Of a stretch of 64,000 nucleotides of DNA, positions 1 to 7,730 are shown piece after piece. The notes under the pieces are model-generated. The model was not told where the DNA came from and did not search any database. It saw only the letters and a program-made list of their open reading frames with translations. Positions within the stretch are counted from its first letter, which is position 1, and the number at the start of each line of letters is the position of its first letter. Both the position numbers and the translations under genes were made by a program. The DNA comes from Micromonospora_I sp040659735 (GTDB lineage Bacteria > Actinomycetota > Actinomycetes > Mycobacteriales > Micromonosporaceae), in assembly GCF_040659735.1 (NCBI RefSeq), contig NZ_JBFANZ010000018.1, positions 1 through 64,000 on the forward strand, in the 5' to 3' direction.

Positions 1-88
1 GGTAACATTCCGAACCCGGAAGCTAAGCCCTCCAGCGCCGATGGTACTGCACCCGGGAGGGTGTGGGAGAGTAGGACACCGCCGGACA
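1..88 (+). rRNA. rrf: 5S ribosomal RNA, 3' part (5' end outside window)
   Basis: The first 88 bases match the 3' two thirds of a bacterial 5S rRNA: the CCGAACCCGGAAGCTAAGCC block (loop B/helix III), the CGATGGTACTGC segment, and a closing run ending in GTAGGACACCGCCGGAC. A full 5S is about 117 nt, so roughly 30 nt lie upstream of the window. It would be the last gene of an rRNA operon, and the two hairpins immediately downstream fit that. The exact 3' end is approximate. Confidence 0.93.
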
Positions 89-95
89 AACATTC

Positions 96-130
96 CAGCA
101 AGGCCCACCCCTCAGGGGTGGGCCTTGCTG
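96..130 (+). terminator. Hairpin downstream of 5S rRNA
   Basis: CAGCAAGGCCCACCC pairs with GGGTGGGCCTTGCTG around a short loop. It starts 8 nt after the 5S 3' end. There is no T-run, so it may serve in processing or as the first of two tandem terminators. Confidence 0.75.
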
Positions 131-145
131 CATTCCCACACCAAA

Positions 146-198
146 CAAAAAAAGGGGGGGCCGGCCCGTTCACGGGACCGGCCCCCCTTCTTTTTTTC
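146..198 (+). terminator. Strong intrinsic terminator closing the rRNA operon
   Basis: An A-run and GGGGGGCCGGCCCG pair with a matching C-rich arm around a TTCA loop, followed by a CTTTTTTTC tract. With flanking A and T tracts it is a classical Rho-independent terminator and symmetric enough to work in both directions. The rest of the gap to 400 shows nothing I can identify. Confidence 0.9.
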
Positions 199-400
199 GG
201 GTATCCGGGCCGGAGCAGCCCACACGCACACAGGCGCCGATCAAGGAACAGCGCGCCGATCACGGACATATTCACACGATCGGAGATCACACCACGGGAA
301 CATGCCCTTGATCCACGGGGCGGGAGCCCGCGGCCCGGTGCGCGCGGCGGGGGCGCACGGAGCGGCGGCGTGCGCGGCGCCGGTTCGGGCGAACGGATCA

Positions 401-430
401 TTGAATCCGGTTGTGACCGGCCAGTAGGCT
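401..430 (+). promoter_or_regulatory. Candidate promoter of the esterase gene (possibly leaderless)
   Basis: TTGAAT at 401-406 and TAGGCT at 425-430 are separated by 18 bp. The predicted transcription start would be at or next to the ATG at 437, and no good Shine-Dalgarno precedes that ATG, so a leaderless mRNA is possible. Prediction only. Confidence 0.4.
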
Positions 431-436
431 GCGCCG

Positions 437-1669
437 ATGACGATCGAGCGGAGCGTGGACCCCGAATACGTCGGCTTTGACTCGGGCCGACTGGCCAGGA
501 TCGACGAACACTTCGGGCGTTACGTGGACGACGGCCGGCTGGCCGGGTGGCAGATCGTGGTGACGCGCCGCGGCGAGGTGGCCCACTCGTCCACGTACGG
601 GCTGCGGGACCGCGAGGCGGGGCGGCCGGTGGAGTCGGACACGCTCTGGCGTATCTACTCGATGACCAAGCCCCTCACCTCCGTCGCCGCGATGATGCTG
701 TGGGAAGAGGGCCGCTTCGAGCTGACCGACGAGGTCAGCCGCTGGATTCCGGCGCTGGGCGACGTACGGGTCTACGACAAGGGCTCCGCGCTGCGGCCCT
801 TCACGGTGCCGGCCGTCGAGCCGATCCGGATCTGGCATCTGCTCACCCACACCGCCGGGCTCACGTACGGGTTCATGCAGACCTCGGTCGTCGACGCGCT
901 CTACCGCGCCGCCGGCTACGACCTGAGCACGCCCGTCGGCGTCGATGCCGCCGGCGCCTGCGGTGCCTGGGCCCGGCTGCCGCTGCTGTTCCAGCCGGGT
1001 TCTGCGTGGGGATACTCGGTGGCAACCGATGTCCTCGGTCATCTCGTCGAAGTGATCTCCGGCCAGAGCCTGGACGAGTTCTTCGCCGAGCGGATCCTCG
1101 GCCCGCTGGGCATGACGGACACCCGGTGGTGGGTGGAGGAGGGAGAGGGTTCCCGGCTGGCGGCGCTCTACGCGCCCCATCCCGCTACGGGGCAGGCCGT
1201 GCGGCTTGAGCAGGCCGGTGCACGGGCGCTGGAGAAGCCGGAGTTTCTCTCGGGCGGTGGTGGTCTGATCTCGACCGCCGCCGATTACCACCGCTTCACC
1301 CAGATGCTGCTGCGCGAGGGCGAGCTTGACGGCGTGCGGCTGCTCGGCAACCGTACGGTCCGGTTCATGACCCGCAACCATCTGCCCGGCGGTAAAGACC
1401 TGGCGCAGCTCTCCGCGGGAGGCTTCGCCGAGACCGTCCTCGACGGCATCGGGTTCGGGCTCGGCTTCGCCGTGGTGCAGGACCCGGTCCCGAGTCGGGT
1501 GCCGAGCAGCGTCGGCGAGTACTACTGGGGTGGTCTGGCGAGCACTGCCTTCTGGGTGGATCCCAAGGAGGAGATCACTGCTTTGCTCTTCACCCAACTC
1601 GTGCCGTCGAGCACCCATCCGCTGCGCCCGCAGTTGCGCCAGCTCGTCTACTCGGCGCTCGTCGACTGA
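437..1669 (+). CDS. Serine hydrolase, beta-lactamase/esterase (EstB-like) family
   Basis: A 410-residue protein of the class C beta-lactamase/DD-peptidase fold, most like EstB-type carboxylesterases. Visible motifs are the nucleophile tetrad SMTK (Ser75, Lys78), a Tyr-Ser-Val motif (WGYSVATDVLG) in place of the Tyr-x-Asn of true beta-lactamases, and a C-terminal WGGLASTAFWVD block typical of the esterase branch. I see no signal peptide, so it is probably cytoplasmic. These features point to hydrolysis of small esters or amides rather than antibiotic resistance; the substrate is unknown. It stands alone between the rRNA operon and a convergent gene. Its TGA is followed by a bidirectional hairpin. 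Confidence 0.9.
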   Translation: MTIERSVDPEYVGFDSGRLARIDEHFGRYVDDGRLAGWQIVVTRRGEVAHSSTYGLRDREAGRPVESDTLWRIYSMTKPLTSVAAMMLWEEGRFELTDEVSRWIPALGDVRVYDKGSALRPFTVPAVEPIRIWHLLTHTAGLTYGFMQTSVVDALYRAAGYDLSTPVGVDAAGACGAWARLPLLFQPGSAWGYSVATDVLGHLVEVISGQSLDEFFAERILGPLGMTDTRWWVEEGEGSRLAALYAPHPATGQAVRLEQAGARALEKPEFLSGGGGLISTAADYHRFTQMLLREGELDGVRLLGNRTVRFMTRNHLPGGKDLAQLSAGGFAETVLDGIGFGLGFAVVQDPVPSRVPSSVGEYYWGGLASTAFWVDPKEEITALLFTQLVPSSTHPLRPQLRQLVYSALVD

Positions 1670-1676
1670 CCGCCCA

Positions 1677-1706
1677 GGCGGGCCGGGTTACCACGCCCGG
1701 CCCGCC
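1677..1706. terminator. Bidirectional terminator hairpin
   Basis: GGCGGGCCGGG pairs perfectly with CCCGGCCCGCC around an 8-nt loop, in the short gap between the convergent esterase and PPOX genes. There is no T-run. Confidence 0.7.
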
Positions 1707-1715
1707 GTCGCGGTG

Positions 1716-2348
1716 TCAGGCGTAGAGGCGTTTGGCGTAGTCGGGGCCGTAGTAGCGCTCGAGGTCCGGCAGCGTCGCGTCCACCTTTTCCACGCTCTTC
1801 ACGATCTGGGCGTGGCTCGGGAGCGCGTCCGGACGCCAGGTCTCCGGCTTCCACAGCGACGAGCGCATGAACGCCTTCGCGCAGTGCAGGAATATCTGTT
1901 CGATCTCGACGACCAGGGCGAGCGCGGGGCGGTGCCCCTTCACCACCATGTCGTCGAAGAACGGCGCCTCGCGTACCAGGCGCGCTCTGCCGTTGATGCG
2001 CAGCGTCTCGCTCCGGCCCGGGATCAGGTAGATCAGACCCACGTGGGGGTTGCTGAGGACGTTGCGGAAGCCGTCGGCGCGACGGTTTCCGGGGCGCTCC
2101 GGGATGGCGATGGTGGTGTCGTCCAGCACGAGCGTGAAACCGGGCGGGTCCCCCTTGGGTGATACATCGCAGGTCCCGTCGGCGCGTGCGGTGGCGACCA
2201 GACAGAACGGCGATGCGGCCAGCCATTCCCGGTCTCGCTCGTGCAGCACCGCGCGATCCTTGTTCGCCGCCCTGGGTGTCGGCTCTCCGAGCAGTTCGCG
2301 TAGCTCCGACTCTGACGTGATCTCGATAAGGCCCGTGCGGTCCGCCAT
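1716..2348 (-). CDS. Pyridoxamine 5'-phosphate oxidase (PPOX)-family FMN-binding protein
   Basis: A 210-residue protein of the split-barrel flavin-binding fold. The core CLVATARADGTCDVSPKGDPPGF is the N-terminal strand pair of the PPOX family, followed by a second half with PGRSETLRINGRARLV and a C-terminal segment (ALPSHAQIVKSV...LPDLERYYGPDYAKRLY) typical of the DR2398/MSMEG_1061-type subgroup. These proteins bind FMN or F420 and are usually oxidoreductases of unknown substrate, so this is not safely called PdxH. The ATG is preceded by GGGAGGGG at good spacing. It diverges from the sigma factor gene. Confidence 0.85.
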   Translation of the reverse strand: MADRTGLIEITSESELRELLGEPTPRAANKDRAVLHERDREWLAASPFCLVATARADGTCDVSPKGDPPGFTLVLDDTTIAIPERPGNRRADGFRNVLSNPHVGLIYLIPGRSETLRINGRARLVREAPFFDDMVVKGHRPALALVVEIEQIFLHCAKAFMRSSLWKPETWRPDALPSHAQIVKSVEKVDATLPDLERYYGPDYAKRLYA

Positions 2349-2464
2349 GACGACCCCTCCCGATGCGCATCGTTCGGCCTGGCGTCATTGTGCTCGGAAC
2401 CCTGCAACCGGAGAAGCCCCCGGGCACGTCGGGTGGATGGACGCGGACCGAACGGAGCGGGTGC

Positions 2465-2977
2465 ATGAGGGCAGAGCTGGAGCGGGAGTACGTCGAGTAC
2501 GTCAAGGCGCGGCTCCCGGTCCTGCGGCGGGTCGCTTACCAGCTCACGGGTGACGCACACCGTGGGGACGACGTGGTTCAGCAGGCCATCACGCGGCTGT
2601 ATCTAAAGTGGAAGCGGGCGCGGGAGGCGGACAACCTCGACGCGTACGCGCACACGGTGCTCGTCCGGGTCTTTCTGGATGAGAAGCGGCTGAGCTGGTC
2701 GCGGGTGCGGCTGGTGGGCGCCGTACCGGAAAGGCCGAGCCCGGCGTCGACCGCCGTGGAGGACAGGGCCGTGTTGCGGGCGGCGCTCGCGCAGGTGCCG
2801 CCGCGACAGCGGGCCGTGCTGGTGCTGCGCTTCCTCGCCGACCGGTCGGTCGACGAGGTCGCCGGGATCCTCGGCTGCACTACGGGAACGGTGAAGAGCC
2901 AGACCTCGCACGGTCTGGCGAGTATGCGGCGGCTCCTCGGCAACGGGGCGTTCGTGAGCACGGGGACGGGGGAGTGA
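2465..2977 (+). CDS. RNA polymerase sigma factor, SigE/ECF family
   Basis: A 170-residue ECF sigma factor. Region 2 contains GDDVVQQAITRLYLKW (promoter melting and -10 recognition) and region 4 contains LAQVPPRQRAVLVLRFLADRSVDEVAGIL followed by a helix-turn-helix (GCTTGTVKSQTSHGLASMRRLL). The reading frame is open further upstream, but the ATG at 2465 with GGAGCGGG before it gives the normal SigE length and an N-terminus (MRAELEREYVEYV) typical of the group. It overlaps the next gene by four bases (GTGA), so the two are translationally coupled. The neighbour is a membrane protein in the position usually held by the anti-sigma factor. Confidence 0.9.
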   Translation: MRAELEREYVEYVKARLPVLRRVAYQLTGDAHRGDDVVQQAITRLYLKWKRAREADNLDAYAHTVLVRVFLDEKRLSWSRVRLVGAVPERPSPASTAVEDRAVLRAALAQVPPRQRAVLVLRFLADRSVDEVAGILGCTTGTVKSQTSHGLASMRRLLGNGAFVSTGTGE

Positions 2978-4113
2978 CGATGGAACGGCTGCTGGATGCC
3001 CTGCGCGACGATCCGCTGCCGCCGTCCGCGGTGGACATCGAGCGGGCGTTGACCGACGGGCGCCGCAGCGTGCGCCGTCGTCGGATGGCGAGCGTGGTCG
3101 CGGCGGGGTGCGCTGTCCTGGCGGTCGCGGGCGGCGTCAGCGTGGCGGGCCTCCCGAACGCGGGCACCCCGCCGGCCGTCGAACAGTCGACGGCGGCGCC
3201 GACGCCAACCGCCACGCCGACGCCATCGCGGGCGCCGGCGAGTTTCGACCCGACGCGGCGGTACGCGACGGTCGGCTGGCTGCCGGCGGGGATGACTCAA
3301 CTGCACACGTTGACCGGCACCGACCAGTTCTCGCTGCGCGCCGATCCGCCGGCCGGCCCCAAGGACGCGCCGTCGGATCCCGCCCAGGACGTCTCCTACG
3401 TGATGCTGCGCATCGTCCCGACCGGCTACGACATCCGCCCGCTGGATCACGGGGTTCCCTTTGCGAGGAAGGAGGCCGTGACCACAAAGTGGCCGGCGGA
3501 GACGGAAACGGAGCCGGTGCACGGGCGGCGGGCGCGCTGGAACACGAACGTGGCCGCCGCCAATGGCATCGGGTTGCGGTGGGAGTACGCACCGGACGCC
3601 TGGGCCGAGGTGCTCGTGCAGGGGCGCGCCGCCGGGCCGGATCACCGTGCGACGGCGCGCCGGATCGCCGAGAGCGTGCGGTACGGGGTCGACGAGCCAA
3701 TCCCGCTGCCGTTCCGGGTGCCCCCGTTGCCGGGCACGCTGCGGCCGATGTCCGTGTCCCTGCATACCTCCACCGCGACGCCCCGCGCCGGCTGGAACGC
3801 GGGCATCTCCTACGGCGACGGCAAGCGGAGCGCCAACGGGGAGTGGCCGTTGGCCGTGCGCGCATTTCCACGTTCGTCTCAGACGGGGGGCGGCGGGGCC
3901 GGTGAACCCAACACGACGATCGACGGGCATGCCGCGCGCCGCTGGGATTGGACCGACGCCGACGGTGGCGAAGGGCTGGGAATCTACGGGGTGAAGGGGC
4001 TCTACGTCGGGCTCGTCACGGACGACGACACGACCACCCGGCAACTCCCCGGCGGTCTCGGCCAGCTGTTCCGTGGCATGGAGCTCTATCCGGACCCACG
4101 CGACTGGCGGTGA
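2974..4113 (+). CDS. Single-pass membrane protein coupled to the SigE-type sigma factor, putative sigma regulator
   Basis: A 379-residue protein. About 35 cytoplasmic residues (DALRDDPLPPSAVDIERALTDGRRSVRRRR) precede one membrane segment at about residues 38-60, then a Pro/Thr-rich linker and a large extracytoplasmic domain I cannot assign. The layout matches membrane-anchored sigma regulators, but there is no zinc anti-sigma motif (HxxxCxxC), so the role rests on position only. The GTG at 2974 overlaps the sigma stop; an ATG at 2980 is an equally possible start. It converges head-on with the dioxygenase gene only 4 bp away. Confidence 0.7.
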   Translation: MTMERLLDALRDDPLPPSAVDIERALTDGRRSVRRRRMASVVAAGCAVLAVAGGVSVAGLPNAGTPPAVEQSTAAPTPTATPTPSRAPASFDPTRRYATVGWLPAGMTQLHTLTGTDQFSLRADPPAGPKDAPSDPAQDVSYVMLRIVPTGYDIRPLDHGVPFARKEAVTTKWPAETETEPVHGRRARWNTNVAAANGIGLRWEYAPDAWAEVLVQGRAAGPDHRATARRIAESVRYGVDEPIPLPFRVPPLPGTLRPMSVSLHTSTATPRAGWNAGISYGDGKRSANGEWPLAVRAFPRSSQTGGGGAGEPNTTIDGHAARRWDWTDADGGEGLGIYGVKGLYVGLVTDDDTTTRQLPGGLGQLFRGMELYPDPRDWR

Positions 4114-4117
4114 ACGG

Positions 4118-5011
4118 TCAGATGTTGCTGTCCTCGGCCGGCATGCGTCCCAGCTCGGCCGCGGACTCCAGGTCGACGCCGTTGCCGATCGGGCACCGCG
4201 CGTCGAGGGTGTAGGCGGTCATCGAGAGCGAGCCGTAGACGTACCCGTCGATGAGTACCTCGGCCGGACGCTCGGCGGCGGCGGAGAGTCCGGCGAGATA
4301 GAGCAGCGGGATGAAGTGTTCCGGGGTGGGTACCGCGATGCCGAAGTCCTCGTGCCCCTGCAGCGTGGGCGAGGCCTCCGGCACGTCGGTCATAACCTCA
4401 CGGGCCGCGTCGTCGAAGCGTTGAGCCCAGCTGAATCCGCTGTCCGTCCGGTTCAGGTCGATGCCGCGCAGATTGTGGACCACGTTGCCGCTCGCGATGA
4501 TCAGGACGCCCTGCTGGCGCAGGGGCGCCAGTCGGGCGCCGAGCTCGAGGTGGTACTCGAGGGGCTTGTTCGCGTTGATCGACAGCTGGAGGACCGGGAT
4601 GTCCGCGTCGGGGAAGGCATGCCGCAGCACGGACCACGTCCCGTGGTCGATGCCCCAGCTGTCCACGTCCAGCCCCACCCAGGTCGGCTTCACCACGTCG
4701 GCGATCTGCTCGGCCAGGTCCGGATCGCCTGGCGCCGGGTAGTCCACCGCGAAGAGTTCGGGTGGGAACCCGTAGAAGTCGTGGATCGTCTTCGGTTGCG
4801 GCATCGCGGTGAGCGCGGTCGCCTGGATGTACCAGTGCGCGGAGATCACGAGGATGGCGCGGGGTCGCGGGATGCCGGTGCCGAAGGTGGCCCACGCGTC
4901 CGTGTAGCGGTTGAGTTCGAGGGCGTTCATCGGGCTGCCGTGTCCGAAGAACGCCGCGGGCATCAGCGCCAGGCTGGGCCTCGGACGGTAGGGAGTCTCG
5001 ACGCCAGTCAT
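4118..5011 (-). CDS. Class III extradiol ring-cleavage dioxygenase, DODA/YgiD type
   Basis: A 297-residue protein of the LigB/4,5-DOPA dioxygenase family. Visible metal-site motifs are FFGHGSPMNAL, a second histidine in VISAHWY, and the C-terminal PTPEHFIPLLYL. SGNVVHNL is also characteristic. Such enzymes bind a single Fe(II) or Zn(II) and open catechol rings; bacterial members can convert L-DOPA to a betalamic-acid precursor, but the true substrate is usually unknown. The start at MTGVETP is a choice: the frame extends 16 codons upstream, and a later ATG (MPAAFFGHG) also gives a normal family length. Confidence 0.85.
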   Translation of the reverse strand: MTGVETPYRPRPSLALMPAAFFGHGSPMNALELNRYTDAWATFGTGIPRPRAILVISAHWYIQATALTAMPQPKTIHDFYGFPPELFAVDYPAPGDPDLAEQIADVVKPTWVGLDVDSWGIDHGTWSVLRHAFPDADIPVLQLSINANKPLEYHLELGARLAPLRQQGVLIIASGNVVHNLRGIDLNRTDSGFSWAQRFDDAAREVMTDVPEASPTLQGHEDFGIAVPTPEHFIPLLYLAGLSAAAERPAEVLIDGYVYGSLSMTAYTLDARCPIGNGVDLESAAELGRMPAEDSNI

Positions 5012-5489
5012 CGCCTCGTACCCGCCGCCCTTCGTGCCGCGAACCCGACCGCAACCCACTATCTACGTCGCCGCGCCGGTTCGTGGAGCTTTCACGACGT
5101 GGGGGACGGGCGGGAGAGGGGTGACGTCTGAGACCGGTGGGATCCGCCTCCGGAGACGCCAGAAAATCTACAGTGTCAGGTCTAGAAATTCGTGGGCGGC
5201 TGGGCTAACGTCGGACTTGTTGATCAGAGGTTGGCAAGAAGGAACGCCACGCGGGGAAGCCGGTGAATTCCGCCGGGGTGACCCGTCAGGGCCGGCATGG
5301 ATGGCAGAGGCGCACCAATGCGCCGCGCCGTCGGCCCGGCTCCTGGCACAGGGCAGGCACGACGCCCGTCGGGAGCCGAAACCGCAGGTGACGTCGAGTT
5401 GGCAAGGAGGACGAGAGATACCTGGCAGCAGTGAAGTGGTCACGTCCCCGACCCGACAAGAGGTGATCGCTGGGAGCGTTTATCGAGCC

Positions 5490-5515
5490 CACTCGCCCGC
5501 AACCTCCGGCGAGTG
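5490..5515 (+). other. Small inverted repeat in the leader
   Basis: CACTCGCC pairs with GGCGAGTG around a 10-nt loop. It could be a leader stem; no T-tract follows. Confidence 0.4.
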
Positions 5516-5562
5516 AGATGAGCAGCCGGCCACTGTCGGCACATGATTACTGATAGTTGTCC

Positions 5563-5590
5563 GGGCCCCGGCGAATAATCGCCGGGGCCC
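5563..5590 (+). terminator. Strong hairpin directly upstream of the MerR-like start (attenuator-like)
   Basis: GGGCCCCGGCGA and TCGCCGGGGCCC form a 12-bp perfect stem with a 4-nt loop, ending 26 nt before the TTG start and 12 nt before its GGGAGAG ribosome site. Its position inside a leader suggests attenuation or protection of the mRNA end rather than simple termination. No T-run follows. Confidence 0.55.
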
Positions 5591-5616
5591 TTCACCTGTG
5601 TTCGGGAGAGTTGCTC

Positions 5617-5940
5617 TTGGCAGCAGATCCGCCGGCGAGGGCCGGCAAGTTCGACGACATCGACTACCCCGCGTACACCATGGGTCGTGCCGCCGAGATC
5701 ATCGGCGTGACCCCCGCGTTTCTGCGTAGTCTCGGCGAGGCCGGCCTGATCACCCCCCAGCGCTCGGCCGGCGGACATCGCCGCTACTCGCGACACCAGC
5801 TCCAGCTCGCCGTCCGCGCCCGTCAGCTCCTGGACGAAGGCATGCCGCTCACCGCCGCCTGCCGCGTGGTGACGCTCGAAGACCAGCTCGACGCGGCCCA
5901 TCAGCGCATCGGCGAGCTTGATCCGGGCTCGACGGCCTGA
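5617..5940 (+). CDS. Small MerR-family transcriptional regulator (DNA-binding domain only)
   Basis: A 107-residue protein with a MerR-type winged helix: YTMGRAAEIIGVTPAFLRSLGEAGLITPQRSAGGHRRYSRHQL, then a short helix (LDEGMPLTAACRVVTLEDQLDAAHQRIGEL). It has no effector domain and no cysteine cluster, so the signal is not metal or redox sensing through cysteines. I chose the TTG at 5617 because GGGAGAG lies 7 nt upstream. The open frame reaches back to 5557, but that start would be inside the hairpin. The gene sits alone behind an unusually long leader. Confidence 0.8.
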   Translation: MAADPPARAGKFDDIDYPAYTMGRAAEIIGVTPAFLRSLGEAGLITPQRSAGGHRRYSRHQLQLAVRARQLLDEGMPLTAACRVVTLEDQLDAAHQRIGELDPGSTA

Positions 5941-5980
5941 TCAGGGACCGGCGCGGCGACCATCCCGCGCCGGTCCACCC

Positions 5981-6196
5981 TTACGCTCGCGGCGCTGTGC
6001 CGTCGGCGCCGCGGACCGGATACCGCACCAGCAGGCTCGCGTGCACCGTGCCGGGCGCAATCCGCAGCCGATAGAGCTCGTACGTGACGACGGCGTCCTC
6101 GAGGGCCTGCAGCAACGTGGCGGTCACCGCGGTGCCCCGTACGACGGCGGGGGTTCCGGTCGTCTCGGGCGCGGTCAGCACGGCGGCGAGCGGCAC
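5981..6196 (-). CDS. Small hypothetical protein
   Basis: A 71-residue frame with GTG start preceded by AGGATAG. I do not recognise it. Composition is ordinary for this genome, with no membrane segment or known motif. It is divergent from the BenE transporter, with 63 bp between the two starts, and shares that control region. It could be a spurious frame. Confidence 0.45.
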   Translation of the reverse strand: MPLAAVLTAPETTGTPAVVRGTAVTATLLQALEDAVVTYELYRLRIAPGTVHASLLVRYPVRGADGTAPRA

Positions 6197-6197
6197 C

Positions 6198-6235
6198 TAT
6201 CCTGCATGATCTCCGCGCCGTTCCGTTTACGGAAC
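6198..6235 (+). promoter_or_regulatory. Promoter and 16-bp palindromic operator of benE
   Basis: GTTCCGTTTACGGAAC at 6220-6235 is an inverted repeat with 6-bp arms (GTTCCG/CGGAAC) and a 4-bp centre. It lies between a -10-like TATCCT (6198-6203) and the BenE ATG at 6260. The position just after the expected transcription start suits a repressor. Arms of this type are used by IclR-family regulators, but no such gene is nearby. Confidence 0.5.
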
Positions 6236-6259
6236 ACTGGCCGATGCCGAAGGGGACGC

Positions 6260-7495
6260 ATGACCCGCCTGCTCCAATCCGTCCTGGCCGGGCTGGTGAC
6301 CGCCCTGGTCGGCTTCGCCAGTTCGTTCGCGGTCGTCCTCGCCGGCCTGCGCGCGGTCGGCGCCGACCAACGCCAGGCCGCCTCCGGTCTCCTCGCGCTC
6401 TGCGTGACGATGGGACTGGTCGCCGTCTGGCTCGGCGTCCGACAGCGAATGCCGATCAGCATCGCGTGGTCGACGCCGGGCGCAGCCCTGCTCGTCTCCA
6501 CCGGCGCCGTGGACGGGGGCTTCGCCGCGGCCACCGGCGCGTTCATCGTGTCCGGCCTGCTCATCACCGTGGCGGGGCTGGTCCCCGCACTGGGCCGCTG
6601 GATCGCAGCGATCCCCATCCCGGTTGCGAGCGCGATGCTCGCGGGAGTCCTGTTCAACCTCTGCGTCGCACCGGTGCGCGCCCTCGTGGAAGTCCCCCTC
6701 ATGGCGGCCCCGATCGTGCTCACCTGGGCGGTGCTGAGTCGCTTCGCCCGGCGCTGGGCCGTGCCAGCGGCGCTCGTGGTCGCGGTCCTCGCGATCGCCC
6801 TCAACACGTCGGCGGGTGGCCTGCACGCGGCCGACCTGCGTCCCACCATCGCGTTCACCGCGCCGGCCTGGACCCTGCCGGCCATGGTCAGCCTGGGCCT
6901 GCCGCTGTTCCTCGTGACGATGGCGTCGCAGAACGTCCCCGGCATGGCGGTGCTGGCCGGATACGGCTACCGGCCGCCGCTGCGCGGAATCCTGATCTCC
7001 ACAGGGTTGGCCAGCGCGGTGGGAGCGCCGCTCGGCGGCCACGCGGTCAATCTCGCCGCGATCACCGCGGCGCTCGCCGCGAGCCCCGACGCCCATCCCG
7101 ATCCGGAGCGCCGCTGGATCGCCTCGGTCACCGCCGGCGTCGGTTACGTCGTCCTCGGACTGGGCTCCGGCCTCGCCACCGCCTTCGTGCTGCTTTCGCC
7201 GCCGGTCCTGGTCGAGGCCGTGGCCGGGCTGGCGCTGCTCGGCGCGCTCGCCGCCGCGATCGCCGCGGCGGTGGCCGATCCGGCAGGGCGCGAGGCGGCG
7301 GTCGTCACCTTTCTGGTGACCGCCTCCGGCGTGACCGTGCTCGGCGTGGGTGCGGCGTTCTGGGGGCTGGTGGCCGGCGCGCTGATGCTGCTGCTCCAGC
7401 GTCGCCGTCGCCCCGAACCGCCGGCCCGTGTCGGCGACGCGGCCGGGGCCGAGGCCGACGACAGCGACGAGCGGGCCGCTCCGGCGCGCGTCTGA
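6260..7495 (+). CDS. benE: BenE-family benzoate/H+ symporter-like transporter
   Basis: A 411-residue integral membrane protein with about 12 hydrophobic segments. It matches the BenE family: an N-terminal AGLVTALVGFASSFAVVLAGLRAVGA, then PISIAWSTPGAALL, and ASQNVPGMAVLAGYGYRPP followed by GAPLGGHAVNLAAITAAL, the family's most conserved blocks. Members import aromatic acids such as benzoate by proton symport. I see no benzoate catabolic genes in the window, so the substrate is inferred from the family. The ATG at 6260 has AAGGGGAC upstream; the frame is open further but lacks membrane-protein character there. Confidence 0.88.
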   Translation: MTRLLQSVLAGLVTALVGFASSFAVVLAGLRAVGADQRQAASGLLALCVTMGLVAVWLGVRQRMPISIAWSTPGAALLVSTGAVDGGFAAATGAFIVSGLLITVAGLVPALGRWIAAIPIPVASAMLAGVLFNLCVAPVRALVEVPLMAAPIVLTWAVLSRFARRWAVPAALVVAVLAIALNTSAGGLHAADLRPTIAFTAPAWTLPAMVSLGLPLFLVTMASQNVPGMAVLAGYGYRPPLRGILISTGLASAVGAPLGGHAVNLAAITAALAASPDAHPDPERRWIASVTAGVGYVVLGLGSGLATAFVLLSPPVLVEAVAGLALLGALAAAIAAAVADPAGREAAVVTFLVTASGVTVLGVGAAFWGLVAGALMLLLQRRRRPEPPARVGDAAGAEADDSDERAAPARV

Positions 7496-7730
7496 GGTCG
7501 GTCAACCGGCCGTCCGGATTCCCCGGATTGTCGCTACCCGCCTTCCGGGTACGGCCACCCGTTCGGCACACATTGTGGAGATGCTGTCGTCCCGCGGTGT
7601 GGAGTATCCGTCGCACGGCTTCCATACGCCGGCTTCACGACTTCTTCATCGACTCGGCCGTTTGATGCCATCGAGCCGCCGCCACCTGGCTCCGGAAGCC
7701 GGATGAGGGGCGCTGGCAGGATGGAAGGTC

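Larger units (their letters stand above)
5012..5616 (+). other. 605-bp non-coding interval / possible structured leader of the MerR-like gene
   Basis: No convincing gene lies here. An open frame at 5034-5516 has no family features. The stretch 5240-5310 has a folded-RNA look: GGGGAAGCCGGTGAATTCCG resembles the core of a cobalamin riboswitch, but the downstream ACTGT and B12-box elements are not recognisable. Two hairpins follow (5490-5515 and 5563-5590) before the MerR-like gene. It may be a long 5' leader or an unknown RNA. Confidence 0.4.

Noticed and set aside
398..1618. 406-codon antisense frame opposite the esterase
   Set aside because: Shadow caused by high third-position GC; Arg/Pro/His-rich, no family features, and the plus-strand esterase is complete.
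437..1669. Beta-lactamase conferring antibiotic resistance
   Set aside because: The Tyr-Ser-Val motif replacing Tyr-x-Asn, the WGGLAS block and lack of a signal peptide point to an EstB-like esterase.
2578..4044. 488-codon antisense frame over the sigma factor and its partner
   Set aside because: Biased composition and it lies opposite two well-supported genes.
5034..5516. 160-codon frame in the leader before the MerR-like gene
   Set aside because: No family motif, odd composition, and its DNA is better explained as a structured leader.
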